Source of the DNA: Acarospora socialis
Lineage: Eukaryota > Ascomycota > Lecanoromycetes > Acarosporales > Acarosporaceae
Assembly (NCBI GenBank): GCA_025617375.2
Contig: JAMYGW020000003.1
Span: forward strand, 3,100,001-3,164,000
Reading direction: 5' to 3'
DNA length: 64,000 nt
Shown: positions 46,274 through 59,800 of the stretch, piece after piece
Layout of the letters: each line of letters starts with the position of its first letter
Numbering within the stretch: position 1 is the first letter of the stretch
Position numbers and translations under genes: made by a program
Notes under the pieces: model-generated
What the model saw: only the letters and a program-made list of their open reading frames with translations
What the model was told of the DNA's origin: nothing
Databases searched by the model: none

Positions 46274-46589
46274 TGTTACATTTCAACTGAGATTTCTTGA
46301 TTATAGGGCTAGAGTTTGTACTCTTTGATATAAAGATTCAAAGATTCTAGATAAACAGTAGCTTTGTATTGCATAACTAGATGAGTTGAACACAATCAAT
46401 TTCATAAGAAAATCAATTCTACTATATAGAAACAGACACACTGACACACTTAGCATTTCAGTGTTCTGATGTGTCTCTCAGACATATGTTCATGAGAAAA
46501 CATCTGTCATTTCATCATTTCATGCTCAGAGCTACACTTCTAGATGTATTTCTGATTCTGCTGTTTCTTTTTAGAATATGATTGTAACA
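46274..46589 (-). repeat. LTR of copy A (right, 5' LTR)
   Basis: A 316-bp direct repeat of 40555-40870. It ends in ATTGTAACA and differs from its partner almost only by C/T and G/A transitions. Confidence 0.93.
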
Positions 46590-47017
46590 CTCATACAGTG
46601 GCTGATAATTGACCTTGACATGATGACTTGAAATTACATTCTCACTTTTCATCTTTGAGCTGCTCATTTTGACATGAAATCAGCAAGACTAGTAAATCAT
46701 GTTCAGAGTGATCACAAACAAGTAAATCTTTCAATAAGAAGAGAGAAACAGATGATTCTACTCTTATTTTTAGTGATATCTGTAGGTTGTCAGATGAGCA
46801 CTATGAAAAGAATGAGTTGAAATCAGCATGACATTTACAGATAAAGACATGTCTGATGTAAAAGCTGAAAAAAGAACTACTGTGTTGTGAAAAAGTTTCT
46901 CTCAGATGCAGAAGCACTCTCTGATGAAAATTCTTTCACTATTAACAAGTGAAGCTCATGAGCTCTCAAGAAAGTGAGAGTAGTACTGAAACATTGCTTA
47001 AAGATTGTGAAGCATCT
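46590..47017. other. AT-rich unidentified segment
   Basis: Older AT-rich sequence between copy A and the solo LTR. No coding signal recognised. Confidence 0.5.
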
Positions 47018-47333
47018 TGTTACATCTCAACTGAGATTTCTTGGTTATAGGGCTAGAGTTTGTGCTCTTTGATATAAAGATTCAAAGGTTTTAGATAAAC
47101 AGTAGCTTTGTATTGCATAACTAGATGAGTTGAACACAATTGATTTCATAAGAAAATCAATTCTACTATATAGAAATGAGCACACTGACATGCTCAGTGT
47201 TTCAGTGTTCTGATGTGTTCTCTGAACATATGTTCATGAGAAAATGTCTGTTGTTCTGTCATTTCATGCTCAAGACTATGTCTCTAGACATACTTCTAAT
47301 CTCACTGTTTCTTTCTAGAGTATGATTGTAACA
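47018..47333 (-). repeat. Solo LTR of the same Ty3/gypsy family
   Basis: A 316-bp LTR with the same termini as copy A and no partner nearby. The 5-bp flanks CATCT and TATCT differ by one C/T, fitting a target duplication and loss of the internal part by recombination between LTRs. Confidence 0.88.
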
Positions 47334-48809
47334 TATCTGAGCAACTAGTTAAATTGTTGCTGTTGCAATCAGAAACACATTCTTGAAACTGAAACTGAGT
47401 CTTTATATAATGATGATCTTCTTGCTCAACAACATTTCTTGAAACTGTGTCATTCACTAGCAGCAAAGCTGTTACTTTCTTTTCTTTTTTTCTGACCACC
47501 ATGATGCACATCATATCTAACTGCATTCTCACTATGCAGCAATGAACTTGAAATTTCTCTGAATGCAGAAAGGTATTATTCTTTCTTTTTGCTCATCTTT
47601 TTGATCTTGTGCAAGTCTCAAACACTAATTAACAGACTGATACTGCACAATTTAAAGAGAAATCAAAAACTTGTCTGATATCTCTTCAGTAGTGTCTTTA
47701 GACTCTTTTTGTTCTTGTGATCTGATGTTAAAGTGACTTGATTGACAATAAGTGCAATGAGTGTCAATTCAACACTTTTATCAATCTGTAAAATTGTTTT
47801 AAATATCTTTCTGACAAGATCTTGCATCTGAGCTGAAAAGATCAACATGATGAGCAGATTGAATATTGTGAACAGATCATCTATCTTTAAAGAATTAAGA
47901 AACACAGTTAAGAATATAAAAGCTCAGTATGTTCAGTCTAAGAGCATCATCATCATTAGTAAAAAAGTGATGTCTGCAAGAACTGCAGTTACAATCATGA
48001 TTCAGTTTACTTAAATATGCAATATAAGAAAATCAATGAACAGATTTGCAATTGTATCTGAAATGAAGACTGAAAGAAATTGCAAAGCAGCTTGCAAAAA
48101 ACTGAGCTTCTGTATGTTTTAAAAGAAGAAGTTCATTATTTGCTTAAATGTATTGAAGATGCTTCAGATTAAAAACATGTTGATGTAAATGCTTGTAAAA
48201 ATTTGATTCTGTCAGAAAAAATTGAGAATTAAAGCTGAGTGATTGAGATCTTTCTGACACTTGATTCAAAAGATGAATGCTGAAATCAGCACAATAATGA
48301 TAAAAAGTGTTACAATTGTAACAGAGAATTTAATGAATGCAGAACTTTCTGTTAATGATCTAAGTATATAGTAAACAAGTTAAAAGTGAGTTAGAAGCAG
48401 AAAGCACAAAACTATTGTTCACTTATGCTAGCACAAATGACAGTATTGCAAGACATGAGCTAACAATGAAAGTCTTAACTTAATCAATCTCAAATATCAT
48501 ACAATGTTAAAAGAACAGTTCAGTCTTCTTTGATTGTGAAAGATAAAATATTGAAAACTTGAACATAACAAAGTTTACAATTGCTGCAATATGAAAACTT
48601 CAATTTCAATCTATTGAGTCAGCAAACACATCACTCAAGACTAGATCAATATCAAATTCAACAAACTAATCATCACTCATGAATGCAAAAATCATATTTC
48701 TGCTTCACTCTGAAGAAAAAACATTGTTAATAATGCTGACTGATGAAGAAAGACAGAAGAAAGCTGTTATGTCAGAAAAAATGCAAAATACTATCAGTTG
48801 AATGCTGAT
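47334..48809. other. AT-rich unidentified segment
   Basis: Heavily mutated AT-rich DNA. Short open frames exist on both strands but none is recognisable. It may be part of, or flank, the older element to the right. Confidence 0.5.
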
Positions 48810-51800
48810 TTTGAATAGACTGCAGACTAAATGTAAGCTTACTTCAGTTTATAAAGAGCTAGAACTTTCTTGTGAGATCTTGTGTAGCTAGTATGCTTAA
48901 TAAGTTAGTTTTTGCAAAAATTAGCAACAATTCTATCTATGCATTTTAACTCTTAAAGTTTATTATCACATAACTGTCAAGATCAGTCTCACAGTATTAT
49001 TGCTTCAATTTATTGTAAAACAATTACTCAACAATGACTTCAAAATCAAAACAACTCTCATAGAGAGCAGAAAGAATCATGTAAGTGAAAAAAGTGAAAT
49101 TAAAAAACTCTGTAATGCAAAAAAAATCTGAGCATTTAAAGAAGTTTGAAGTTTTTATGAGTGATTTCACTGAAAATGTTCATGAATTAATTACTGACAA
49201 ACTTAAAAGTGATGAGAACTTTATACTGTGAATGTCAGATGAAGAAAAAGAAGAAAAGAATGAACTTAAAGTTCATAAGATGCAAATTATATTTTATAAA
49301 ATTAATAAGTAAGTTCACAAATTTGAAAAAGTCATTCACAAAATCAAATATACTTCACAGAAGAACAAAGAATCTCTTTACAAGATAGTAAATATTTTTA
49401 TGAAGACACTGAAATTCAAAAAGTTCTCAGAAAATGCTGTGATTCACAAATTAAAGTTAAGAATTCAGCTTGCAGAGTAAAAGCATATAAATTTACAACT
49501 CTGTATACAAATCAAATATGATTGCTCTGAATTTGCAGATTTAAAGATAGATTATGAAATTAAATAAACTCAGTTTATAAAGATACTCTTAAGTGCAGAT
49601 CTCTATAAGAGCAGTATTTACAGTTATTATTATAATTTCTGTCATTAAATGAATATTAATACAGAGAACATATCAAAGAAGATTCAGTATTCAGAGATGA
49701 TTCATTATTTATATTATTTCATCATAAATCAATAAAAAATGTACTACAAAGAGAAAGAGCTCACAGAAGAATGAAAACTCTTGAAGAAATTCTTGAAAAA
49801 TTTGTTAAAAGATAAAACAAATTGAACTCATAATATCTGAATGAAGTAATTGTGAGTGAGTAAAAGAAATGAGAAGTCAGATGAAAAATATCTTCATTAT
49901 TATAATGAATTTCAATTTCAGATAAAAAGCAGAGTAAATAAGACAGACAAGATTCAAATCATGTTTTTTTATTGTGATTTAAACAAACTTATGCACAAAA
50001 AAATTTGTAAATAATCAGAGCTGTTTAACATCAAAGAGAACATGATAGTTTTCACAATAAAATTACAACTTAATCTATTTTTTTGTAAGCAAAGAAAAAC
50101 ATCACTCTATTAAAAGAAGTCTGAGTCTTTTTAAAAGATTAACAGTAAGTCTGTAACAAGATCTGAGAAAAAAGTCTCTCAGAATGATAGAAATTAATTT
50201 ATTAAGTGTTTTAATTGCAACAAGATCAATTATCTCACAAGAAACTGCTGAAGTGTCAAGAAAAATAAAACTCTTATGAATACTGCAAACAAAGAAAGCT
50301 TGTGAAGCTCTCACAAAATATATGAATTCTTAAAGAAGAATAATATTATTGAAAAAACAAAGAAAAAATCTGCAAAGATAGAGTCTTTTAAGAAAGAGAC
50401 TGTACACAAGATATATAAGTTTTCTCAGTTGAATCTTTTCAAGAAGAAAGCTCTATGAATTGTAATATATTTTGTGAAGTAAGAACTACAAACAATAATA
50501 AACAGTAAAAATGATATTAACTTTCTGCATCTAAACATAGTCATAATTTTAAATTTAGTACTTCTGTTTTTCATAAAAGATGTTGTTAATATTAATTAAT
50601 AACTGATGATCACATATAATGTGTATTATGAACAGATCTTTATTCATAATGATAATAAGAAAATTCACAAACATCACAAATCTCTTACAATCACAGAGAT
50701 AAAATCTGATATAATATTTAAAGTGATCTAACTGATCTGAAGAGATTTAGTAATAAATTACTCTCAGTAAATTCTTACTTAAAGAAAGAATGTGAGAGAT
50801 TCTGCAGAGTTAAAAAATAGTGATGAATTAAATTTTAAAGTTCTCATGAAGAAGTTAAAGTTCAGAGATTTAAGTCAGATATATTAAGTCTGTATAAAGT
50901 ATGCAAAAAATCAGAATGATACAGCTCAAATAAAAATTTCAGAACTGTACTGCAATTTTGTGAAAATGTTTTCAGAAAGTAAAATTAATAATTTGTCTCT
51001 GCATTGTGAACAGAATTATGTCATTAACTTAATTAATAAATAGATTTCACTCTTCAATTCTATCTATAATCTCTTAAAAAAAAAGTTTGCAGAGCTTTAA
51101 AGATATCTGAATGAAAATTTAAAAAATGATTTTATTTAGTTTTCACAGTCTTTCATGAAAACATCAGTATTATTTGCACTTAAGTCTGATGATAAGCTGT
51201 AACTATGTGTCAATTATTACAGACTCAATGCAGTTATCATGAAGAATCATTATCTTTTACTTTTAATTAAGAAGATCATAAATTGCATAAATGAAATCAA
51301 GATCTTCACAAAGATTAATATAAAAAATGTTTATTACTGAATTTGCATTTATGAAGATAATGAATAAAAACAATCTTCTGCACTTAATATGAGTTGTATG
51401 AGTATTTAATGATGTTTTTTGAGTTAATCAATGCATTGACAATCTTTCAATCATACATTCACAAGATACTTCACAAGTATCTAGACATCTTTGTGATAAT
51501 ATTTCTGAATAACATTTTAATTTATTTCAAAATAAAAATAAACATAAGCAACATATTCACATTATTTTAGAAATGCTCTTAAAAGCAGAACTGTATGTGA
51601 AGTTCAGTAAGTGTCAGTTCTCTGTGAAAAGAATATTTTTTGTGAAATTTATCATTATAGACAAAGAAGTGAAGATAAAAAAGATTATATTGTCACAGTT
51701 CTCAACTGATCAGAATTGAAAAGTATTTTTAAAATTTAAAGCTTTATAGACTTCATGAACTTCTATAGAAAATTTATAAATGAATTTTTCTGCATTATTG

Positions 51801-53950
51801 TGAGACTTATAAGTATGCTAAAAGACAGTGAAGACATTTTAAAGAAAAAACTAATTTTACAGATATCAGAATTTCTGATCTCAGAGACTGCACATTTTTT
51901 TTATAAATTAATTAAGATCTTTATGACAGCATCTTTTTTGAGACACTTTAATTCAGAAAAAAAGATTCAAGTAAAGACAGATGTCTTAAAATTTGTTATA
52001 TTTGACATTTTAATGTAAAGACATGATGATTGAAGATTAATTGCATACTATTTGTGAAAGATGATATCTGCAAAGTGAAACTATAAAACTGATGATGAGA
52101 AGCTACTTACTATAGTTAAGAATGTCTGTCACTGACAACATTATTTTGAAGAAGCAAAACATATAATTGAGATTCTTACAGATCATGACAATCTGTGTTA
52201 AATAGTGAAATTATTTCATAAGTTATTGCAAAAACATGTGAAATAAACTCTGCAGTTATCAGCATACAATTTCTGTATAATGTACTGCAAGAAAATTATG
52301 AATTTTGTGAACAAATCATTTTAAAGAATTAATTATCAGCAAAAGATCAAAGCAAAAAATGTTATCATAAAATATCACTCAATACTAAAAAAAATTCTGT
52401 TCTCAACAGTAATGACTGTTGCAGAGAATGAACAGAATGCAAGTGTAAGCTATGAAGTACACATTTAAACTTATATGCAAGTTAAATAGCTGTTAAGTGC
52501 AGACTGTATGAATAAAAAAAATAAAAAATCATAGATAATAAACTTGCAAAGCTGTCACAGAAAAAGTTACATATGAAAATGTGAGCAAAACTCTTCTAAA
52601 AAGTCTATTAGAGTATTTTTGAATAAATTTTCTCACAAATAAGATGATTTAAAGTCTGAAGACTGCTGAGACACTGAGAAAAGAAAGTCAGTATCTTAAC
52701 TAAACACAGATGAAAGATTTTTTTTATGTCAATGATGTAATGTATATTCTGCACATGAAAGTTTTACACAATAAGATATTGTAAAAACATCACAATAACT
52801 CTTTTATAAGACATCTGATCACAAACTGAATCTATACATAAAATTATGAGAAGTATTGATGATCAGAGATGAGAAAACAGATTAAGAACTATTGTTTATT
52901 CTGTCTTGTATATTTAAAAATATAAATAATTTATGAAAAGTTCACAAAGCAGTTACAGTTCTTGAAATACTTTACATAACTTTGAAACATAATCACAATA
53001 AACTTCATTACAGATTTATCAGAGAGCAAAGTCTATAAAGATATTTATGATGTGATTCTGAATGTGATTGACAAATTCTTGAAGATGTATTACTATATTT
53101 CATGTTAAAAGAACATAACTGCAGAAAATCTTGCAGAAATCTTTGTACAAAAAATAGTTTGTTTGCACAGAGTTCTGATTATTATAGTATCAGATTGAAA
53201 GTCATTGTTTATCTTGCAATTCTGAGTCAATATGATGTATATTTTAAAGATTAAATAACAACTAAATACTGTCTTTCATTCACAAACTAATGAGCAGACA
53301 GAACATCAGAATAATATTTTTAAACAATATTTGCAAAGTTATGTCAACTATAAGTAAAATGACTGAACAGTATAATTGTTCTTAACAAAATTTGCATACA
53401 ATGTGAACAGACATTTCACAACTCAAAAAACATCTTTTAAAATGATTTATAAATATCATTCAAGATCTGATCTGTTGTTCACAGATAAGATAATTAAGTA
53501 TATAGTGAAGAAGAATAGTTTTGTGAAAACTGAAATTCTTATGAACTGATTTTACATCAGTTACAAAAAAATTTAAAGATTTCTTATAAAAGTTCAAGAG
53601 TATTAGAAGAAGTACTATGATAAGAAATGATGAGATATTACATTTAAGTTTGAACAAAAAATCTGACTACATGTTAAGAACATATTCATAAAGAGATTTT
53701 CACAAAAGCTGAATTAACTACACTATGAGTTCTATAGAATTATTGACTAAGTAAAGAATTAGATTTACAAGTTAAAGCTGTTAAAGATTTTTAATATTTA
53801 TAATGTCTTTCATATCAGTTTACTTCAGACTCATAGATCTCACAAAAATGACAAATTTTCAAAATCTGAATCTTTACATCTAGTGATAAACTTAGATTTT
53901 TGTGAGTATGAAATCATCATTATTTTGAATTTGTGAATTATAACAATTCT
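48810..53950 (+). mobile_element. Older Ty3/gypsy retrotransposon relic (plus strand, broken, ends not resolved)
   Basis: Read on the plus strand, a gag-like region with a C-x2-C type knuckle (50206-50248) is followed by reverse transcriptase traces near 51.2-51.6 kb, including a CVNYY segment. A readable RT/RNase H linker follows (51755-52018: NFYRKFINEF, then an FDILM end). Integrase-like sequence continues to about 53.7 kb. It differs from the family of copies A-C and is far more decayed, so it is probably older. No pair of LTRs could be matched; 48810-48925 shares about 80 bp with 62770-62870, possibly part of an LTR or leader. Broken many times over. Confidence 0.7.
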
Positions 53951-55837
53951 CAATGAACAGTCAACATTGCAATATCAAATTACATAAAAAAAATATACAG
54001 ATCTAATCTGAAAATCAGAAGTTAATGTGAAGAATATTTGAAGATTAATTAATAAGTTTCACAAGAAAAACTCTGACAAACTCAAGTCAACATTTACAAA
54101 GTTTAAGAAAACTAGAGTCTGACTTGATTTCACTCTTGCACTCACTCACAAAAATTACTTGTCACTCACACTGCATAAAAATGCAAACTCTTGCAAGTAT
54201 TCTTTACTCAGAGTGCTGACACTGTAAAATTTTCAAAAAATTAAAATATTGATCAAAAAAACTCAGCAAAACTTAGTAAAATAGATCTGTAATAAGAGTT
54301 TAGCAGTATTAACAGATGTTTTCTTACTGTTTATGTTTCTCAGAAAATTCATAAAAAATTGAGAAGAATGACTTAAAAATGATGTTATCAGACAAAGAAG
54401 TCAGTACATATCTGATTAAAAAGTAAGAAAAAGATTTATTCTCTTTGATCACAGATGATATTACTTAGATCAGTACTCTGAATTATATTTATTAAAAAGT
54501 ATCTATAGAAAAAAGAAAAAATCAACATATTTTTTTCTGCTAAAGAAAATAAAGTCAATTTATTCTCTTTGATTGATGATGCTGTTCAGATTAATACTTT
54601 AAGTTATATAAGTATGAAAGAAATTTACAGAAAAAAGAAAGAAAATGAATTATTATAATGATGAAAGACATCTCTGTTCTTTTGATCATAATTTGTTGAA
54701 GTGTTTTTATATTTTTCATTATTTGTGAAGTTTCTTTCTGATCACAAACTGTTATAAAATAGTTCAATATTTACAATGTATGCAGCTCTGCAGAAACAGA
54801 CAGTGATGATATGAAGAGTAAAAATAGTAATATTAAACTCAGAAATGACAATTTGAAGAAGAAAAATGATAATGTTATTAAAGTTAGTGTATATAATCAT
54901 CATCAAAAAAGAAAACAAATCAAATTTTGAAGAAGTACTTTCTTTTTTTGTATTATTTATAAAGAACAATGTGAAAACAGATGAAGCAGATAATGATGAT
55001 AATGATGTAAAAATAAGTAATGATGATGACACAAAAGCAGATGAAAGTGATATAACACTGAAAACACAAAAATAATCAGTTTAAAGACAATCTGCACACT
55101 TTTAAATACAGTTTAAGATATTATTGTAATATTTTGTAAACATTTTCTTCTTCTTACTATCAGAAGCATACACAACACATCTTGAAACACAAATAACATT
55201 TGTTTTAATGATTAAAATAATCTGTCTATAGTGCTTATAATGTGCAAAACATAACAGAGTGTTAATGATTCAGCACTGACACTACTAAGATCAGTTTCTC
55301 AATGTGTATTTATTCTTTGAAGTTCATGTTCACAAAGATTACACATTAAAAGCAGTTTTATAATTAGTCAGTATACAGCTAAAGAGACTTAAATCAGCAA
55401 TTAAATCTGAGAGCTGCTGAATATTTATGAAGTGAAAAGTTATTATCTGATTATTTAACATTCACAGTGTTAATTAACATGTTCATGATTCAAAGTTCAA
55501 AACAAATTGCTTACACATACTCAGTAATAACATTTTAAGCATGAATCAGAGAAGAGTCTCTTCACAACTACTTATTGACTATATTTGATCTGATTTTGTG
55601 TGTATAAATATTGTGATGCAGAAAAAAGTTTAGAAAGATATGTGTTTTGTATGCAAAAAAATTGAAATTGCTCACTTTTGATATGTTTTCACATTCTGCT
55701 CAGAAATTCTTACTCAGTTGTAAGTGAAAAGACTTGATGAAAATTTCATCATAATTATAATGATGAAGTTACTCAGCTGTAAATGAAAAGTCTTGACATT
55801 TTATTGTGACTAGATCACTCACTTGCTCAGTACAGTT
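53951..55837. other. AT-rich unidentified segment
   Basis: No recognisable gene. An open stretch at 54866-55075 (plus) encodes an Asp/Asn-rich sequence without known domain and is probably chance in mutated DNA. Confidence 0.5.
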
Positions 55838-56035
55838 AAATAAGTTTGCAAAACATCAAAAATATTCATGACAACTAAGTAAGTTCATGAGACATCAGAA
55901 ACATTTGTAACAGCTAAGTAAGTTTGTAAAATATTGAGAATGTTTATAACAGTTAAATAAGTTTGCAAAACATCAGAAACATTCACAGCAGCTGAGTAAG
56001 TTTGTAAAATATTGAGAATGTTTGTGACAGCTGAG
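55838..56035. repeat. 39-bp minisatellite, left part
   Basis: Five units start at 55838, 55877, 55916, 55955 and 55994, each of the form AAGTAAGTTTGTAAAACATC followed by AGAAACATTTGTAACAGCT. The array continues at 62074 on the other side of retroelement copy B. Confidence 0.9.
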
Positions 56036-56353
56036 TATTACATTTCAACTGAGATTTCTTGATTATAGAACTAAGATTTTGTGCTTTGTGATATAAGAGT
56101 TCAAAGGTTCTAGATAAACAGTAGCTTTGTATTGCATAACTAGATGAGTTGAACACAATCAATTTCATAAAAAAATCAATTCTACTATATAGAAATGAGC
56201 ACACTGACACACTTGATGTTTCAGTGTTCTGATGTGTCTTCAGACACATGTTCATGAGAAAATGCTCAACATTCTGTTGTTTCATACTCAGAGTTATGCT
56301 GTTTCAGATGTACTTCTCATTTCACTGTTTCTTTCTAGAATATGATTGTAACA
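56036..56353 (-). repeat. LTR of copy B (left, 3' LTR)
   Basis: A 318-bp repeat ending ATTGTAACA; its partner is at 61756-62073. Confidence 0.92.
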
Positions 56354-56437
56354 TCATTTCTTTTCTCTCAGATGCTAGTTCTTTAGAGTCTATTTAAGTA
56401 AGAGTATATATCAGCATCTGCTTGTCACATTCTGACA

Positions 56438-56890
56438 ATGCACTTGAAATTCAAAAATCAACTTTGTCTTGCTGATACCATATTCTGTAAAGAAAGTTCT
56501 GCACTTGTTTCTTGTGATTGTTGTTTAGACATTGATTTCTCTTGTATCACAATGTCTTCTGATCTGTTGATGTTGTCTGACTTTTTTAAGTCTGTGAAGT
56601 GTGCTGAGTGTGTGTATTGAGATTGTTTCTGTGTCAGTTTCTTTCTTGACTTTCTTGAGTCTGTCTGCTTTAAAACTGAAAATGAGCTTTTTTGAGCTCT
56701 TGATGAGCAACTTTTCACACTTTTAACAAAAATTGCTAGATTGCAGAAAACCTTGAAACAGTCTGAAACTTGAATCAATATGAAAGCAAAGTGTCTCACT
56801 GAAGAGCTTGCTGATGATAATGATGAAACAGAGAATGAAAATTCTCAATCATTGTTGCAACTTGTTAATGCAATGTCTTCATTCTTCTGA
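56438..56890 (+). pseudogene. Accessory cysteine/coiled-coil ORF fossil, antisense to pol, in copy B
   Basis: The counterpart of the frame at 40949 in copy A, in the same place between LTR and integrase end and on the same opposite strand, with the shared segment FKNQLCLADTIF near its start. It is broken. Confidence 0.62.
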
Positions 56891-59800
56891 ACTAATCTTG
56901 ACTTCTTTTCTTAAAATGTTGAAGTGTTCTCACACAGTTCTTGAGGTTTTCTCTGGGTTTTCAGGTGTTTTTCAATGTATTGTATTCTTTTCATTTCATG
57001 AGATAGTGAGCTTTCTCACTAATCATTCTTCTTTCTAGAATGTTCTCAACTTCATATTCTTTGTTGAGTTTAACAGGTGTTTTGATGTCTTGAAGTGGTA
57101 TGAACTGGTTGCAATGCTGTAGCATGAATGCATGAAATACTGAATGTATTCTCATTTTCTTGAGTAAGTCTAGCTCATAACTTAATCTCTTGATATTTCA
57201 TATGATCTTGAATGGTTCAATGCTCTTGTTTTCTAGCTTCTTGCTTTTTTCTCTTGTTCATATATTATCTGTTCTTAGATATACTCTTTCTTCTCTTTTG
57301 AATGATTTTGTCTCTGTCACTTGTTCTGTCTGCTGTTCAATTCACTTTATCAGATCTTGATGCAGTTTCTTCATTTGAGTGATGTTCAGAATTGCTCTTT
57401 GACTCTGCAATCTGTGTTCTCTTGAATCTCATCATATCTTCAGATTGTATTCATAGTTCATATAGAAAGATGTTTCTTCTGTGGTCTTATTTCTTGCATT
57501 GTTGTATGCAAACTGTGTCATTGACAACAGCTGTACTCAGTTGTTCTGATTTTTGTTGATATAGTGTTTTAAGTACATCTTTACTGTCTGATTCATTCAT
57601 TTGCTCTGTTTATTCATCTGTGAGTGATATGCTGTTGACATTTTATGTTTTATTCTGAGTTTTGCTGTAAGTGTTTTTCAAAATTTGCTTGTAAACAACT
57701 TGTCTCTGTTGGTGATAAACTCTTTTGATAGTCTGTGATTGCTAATCAATTCTTGCAGTATGGTGTACATCAATACTGGTGCTGTTGTGATCTCTTTAAA
57801 TGAAATGAACATCATGTACTTGATTAATCTGTTCACTATAGTCAATATACTGTTGAATTTTATTCTTCATGCTGAGTCTTTAGATAATGACAACTTTGTG
57901 ATGAAGTTCATGATAACTGATTCTCATGATATATCTGATGTGTCTAGCTGCATTACTTCATCATATCATTTATCTCAGTTGATCTTGTTTCTTCAGCATG
58001 AGTCATATACAGTAATCATCTTGATGATTCAATTTCTAAAATTGCTAACATTGCATCTTCTTCACACTAAGTCTTCAGTGTGTTTAACTTTCAGATGTTC
58101 TTCAGTTCAACTGTAGTGACACATTCTGATGAGTTCTTCATCTGTTAAGAAAGCTTGCTCTATCTTGTACATTGCTGCTAAGCTCTTCATGAGAATTTTG
58201 TTGTTGTCTTTGCTTAGAATTTCAGCATGTATTGTTTGTATGTCTTCATGATCAAGTTGTCTGCTCAAGACATCTGCTTCATCATTCTCATTACTCTTCT
58301 TGTAATGAATTTGAAATTCATAATCTGTCAACTGTTCTGCTCAATGAACTTGTTGTTAGTTGAGTTATTTTGTTGTTGCAAAGTTTCTCAAATTCTTGTG
58401 ATCAGTATAGATCTGAATTGACTTCATTGTTCTTGCAAGATAAGATCTTCAATCTTGCAGTGCTTTCACTATTGCAAGAAGTTTCTTGTCATAAACCTCA
58501 TATCTTTTCTTGAGTTCTGATAGTTTTCTAGATCAGTATGCTATGAGTTTCTGCTGTTCTTTCTCAATCTGGTATAAGTATGTGTCTACTGTGAAATTTG
58601 AAGTGTCAGTTTTCAGTGTCTTTTCACATGCTGAATTGAGTATTCTCAGGTGTGCTGTTTCACTAAGACTTTCTTTTAATATGTGAAACACATTCTTCTG
58701 CTCTTTATCTCAATGTTATTCTTCACTCTTGTGTGTTAAATGCATTAGTGATTTTGCAATTCTTGCATAATTTGATATGAACTTTCAATAATAGTTTGTC
58801 AATTCTAGAAAGACCTGTACTTTCTTGATTCTTTTTGATGTTGATCAGTCTCTGACTGCTTCTGTCTTTTTTGAATTCTTCTTAATCTGTTTAGATTGAA
58901 TTACATAGTCTAGAAACTCAACTTTCTTGATCTCAAACCTGCTTTTTGACTTTTTCACATACAAGACTCTCTCATTGAGTCTCACCAATATCTTGTGCAC
59001 ATGCTCACAGTGCTTCTCAAGGTTTTCTGAATATATTAAGATATTGTCAAGATATGTGATCACAAAATCATCAAGGTATTCTCTCAATATGTCATTGATT
59101 AATCTCTGAAAGGTGACTGAAGCATTTTTTAGCTCAAATGACATAACAGTGTATTCATAATGTCTGTATCTCATTCAGAATGCTGTTTTTCATTCTTCAT
59201 CTTCTTTCATTCTGACTTGATAGTAGATGTTCTTCAGGTCTAAACTCATAAATCACTTAGCTTTGTCTAATTGATCTTGCAACTCTTCTATCAACAATAG
59301 AGAATAACTGTTTCAATGAGTTATCTCATTGAGTTGTCTGTAGTTGACACACAGTCATTTTCTGTCATCTTTCTTTGATATGAATAGAATCAGATATTCT
59401 GCTGATGACTTTAATGATTTGATGAATTCTCTCTTTAGATTCTTGTCAAGATAAGTTCTAACTTTCTTGAGTTGGTTCTCACTCATTGAGTATAATGACA
59501 TTCACTTAGGTTGCTTTTCATCCAATAGCAGTATCTCATGATCTCATGACTTATGCTCTGATAAGCTCATTTCTAACTGTTCAGAAATCTCATATGCATC
59601 TTTAACTGTGCATATTTCTTTTGTAACTCAATTGATTCATGAATTCTTTCTGTGCAATCAGAGCATTTCTAGTATCACATCATATCTGATTGATTTCATG
59701 ACATCAAATGTTATCTCTTGTGAGTTTTCAAGAATTGAGATCTTCACACAGATTTTCTCATTAATTCTTTCAGTGACCTCATTTGTCATGTGTATGTTGA

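Larger units (their letters stand above)
40555..46589 (-). mobile_element. Ty3/gypsy LTR retrotransposon fossil, copy A (near full length, broken)
   Basis: Two direct 316-bp LTRs (40555-40870 and 46274-46589) bound an internal region of about 5.4 kb. Read on the minus strand the parts lie in Ty3/gypsy order: gag with a zinc-knuckle-like CYNC motif (about 46.2-45.3 kb), protease region, reverse transcriptase (about 44.0-43.4 kb, with VDYRQLN and YLDDILIY), RNase H, then integrase (about 42.8-41.7 kb). The 5-bp flanks CCTAT and CTCAT are compatible with an original CCCAT target duplication. The element is broken throughout, with dozens of interruptions, and is not active. It belongs to the same family as copies at 56.0 and 62.9 kb. 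Age cannot be read from LTR divergence because mutation here is not clock-like. Confidence 0.92.

Noticed and set aside
54866-55075. Asp/Asn-rich plus-strand frame in the AT-rich block as a host gene
   Set aside because: It lies in heavily mutated repeat DNA, has no homology that I recognise, and open frames of this size are expected where CG-containing codons are missing.
55838-56035. The regularly spaced 39-bp units as a CRISPR array
   Set aside because: The units are contiguous with no unique spacers, and the genome is a fungal one.
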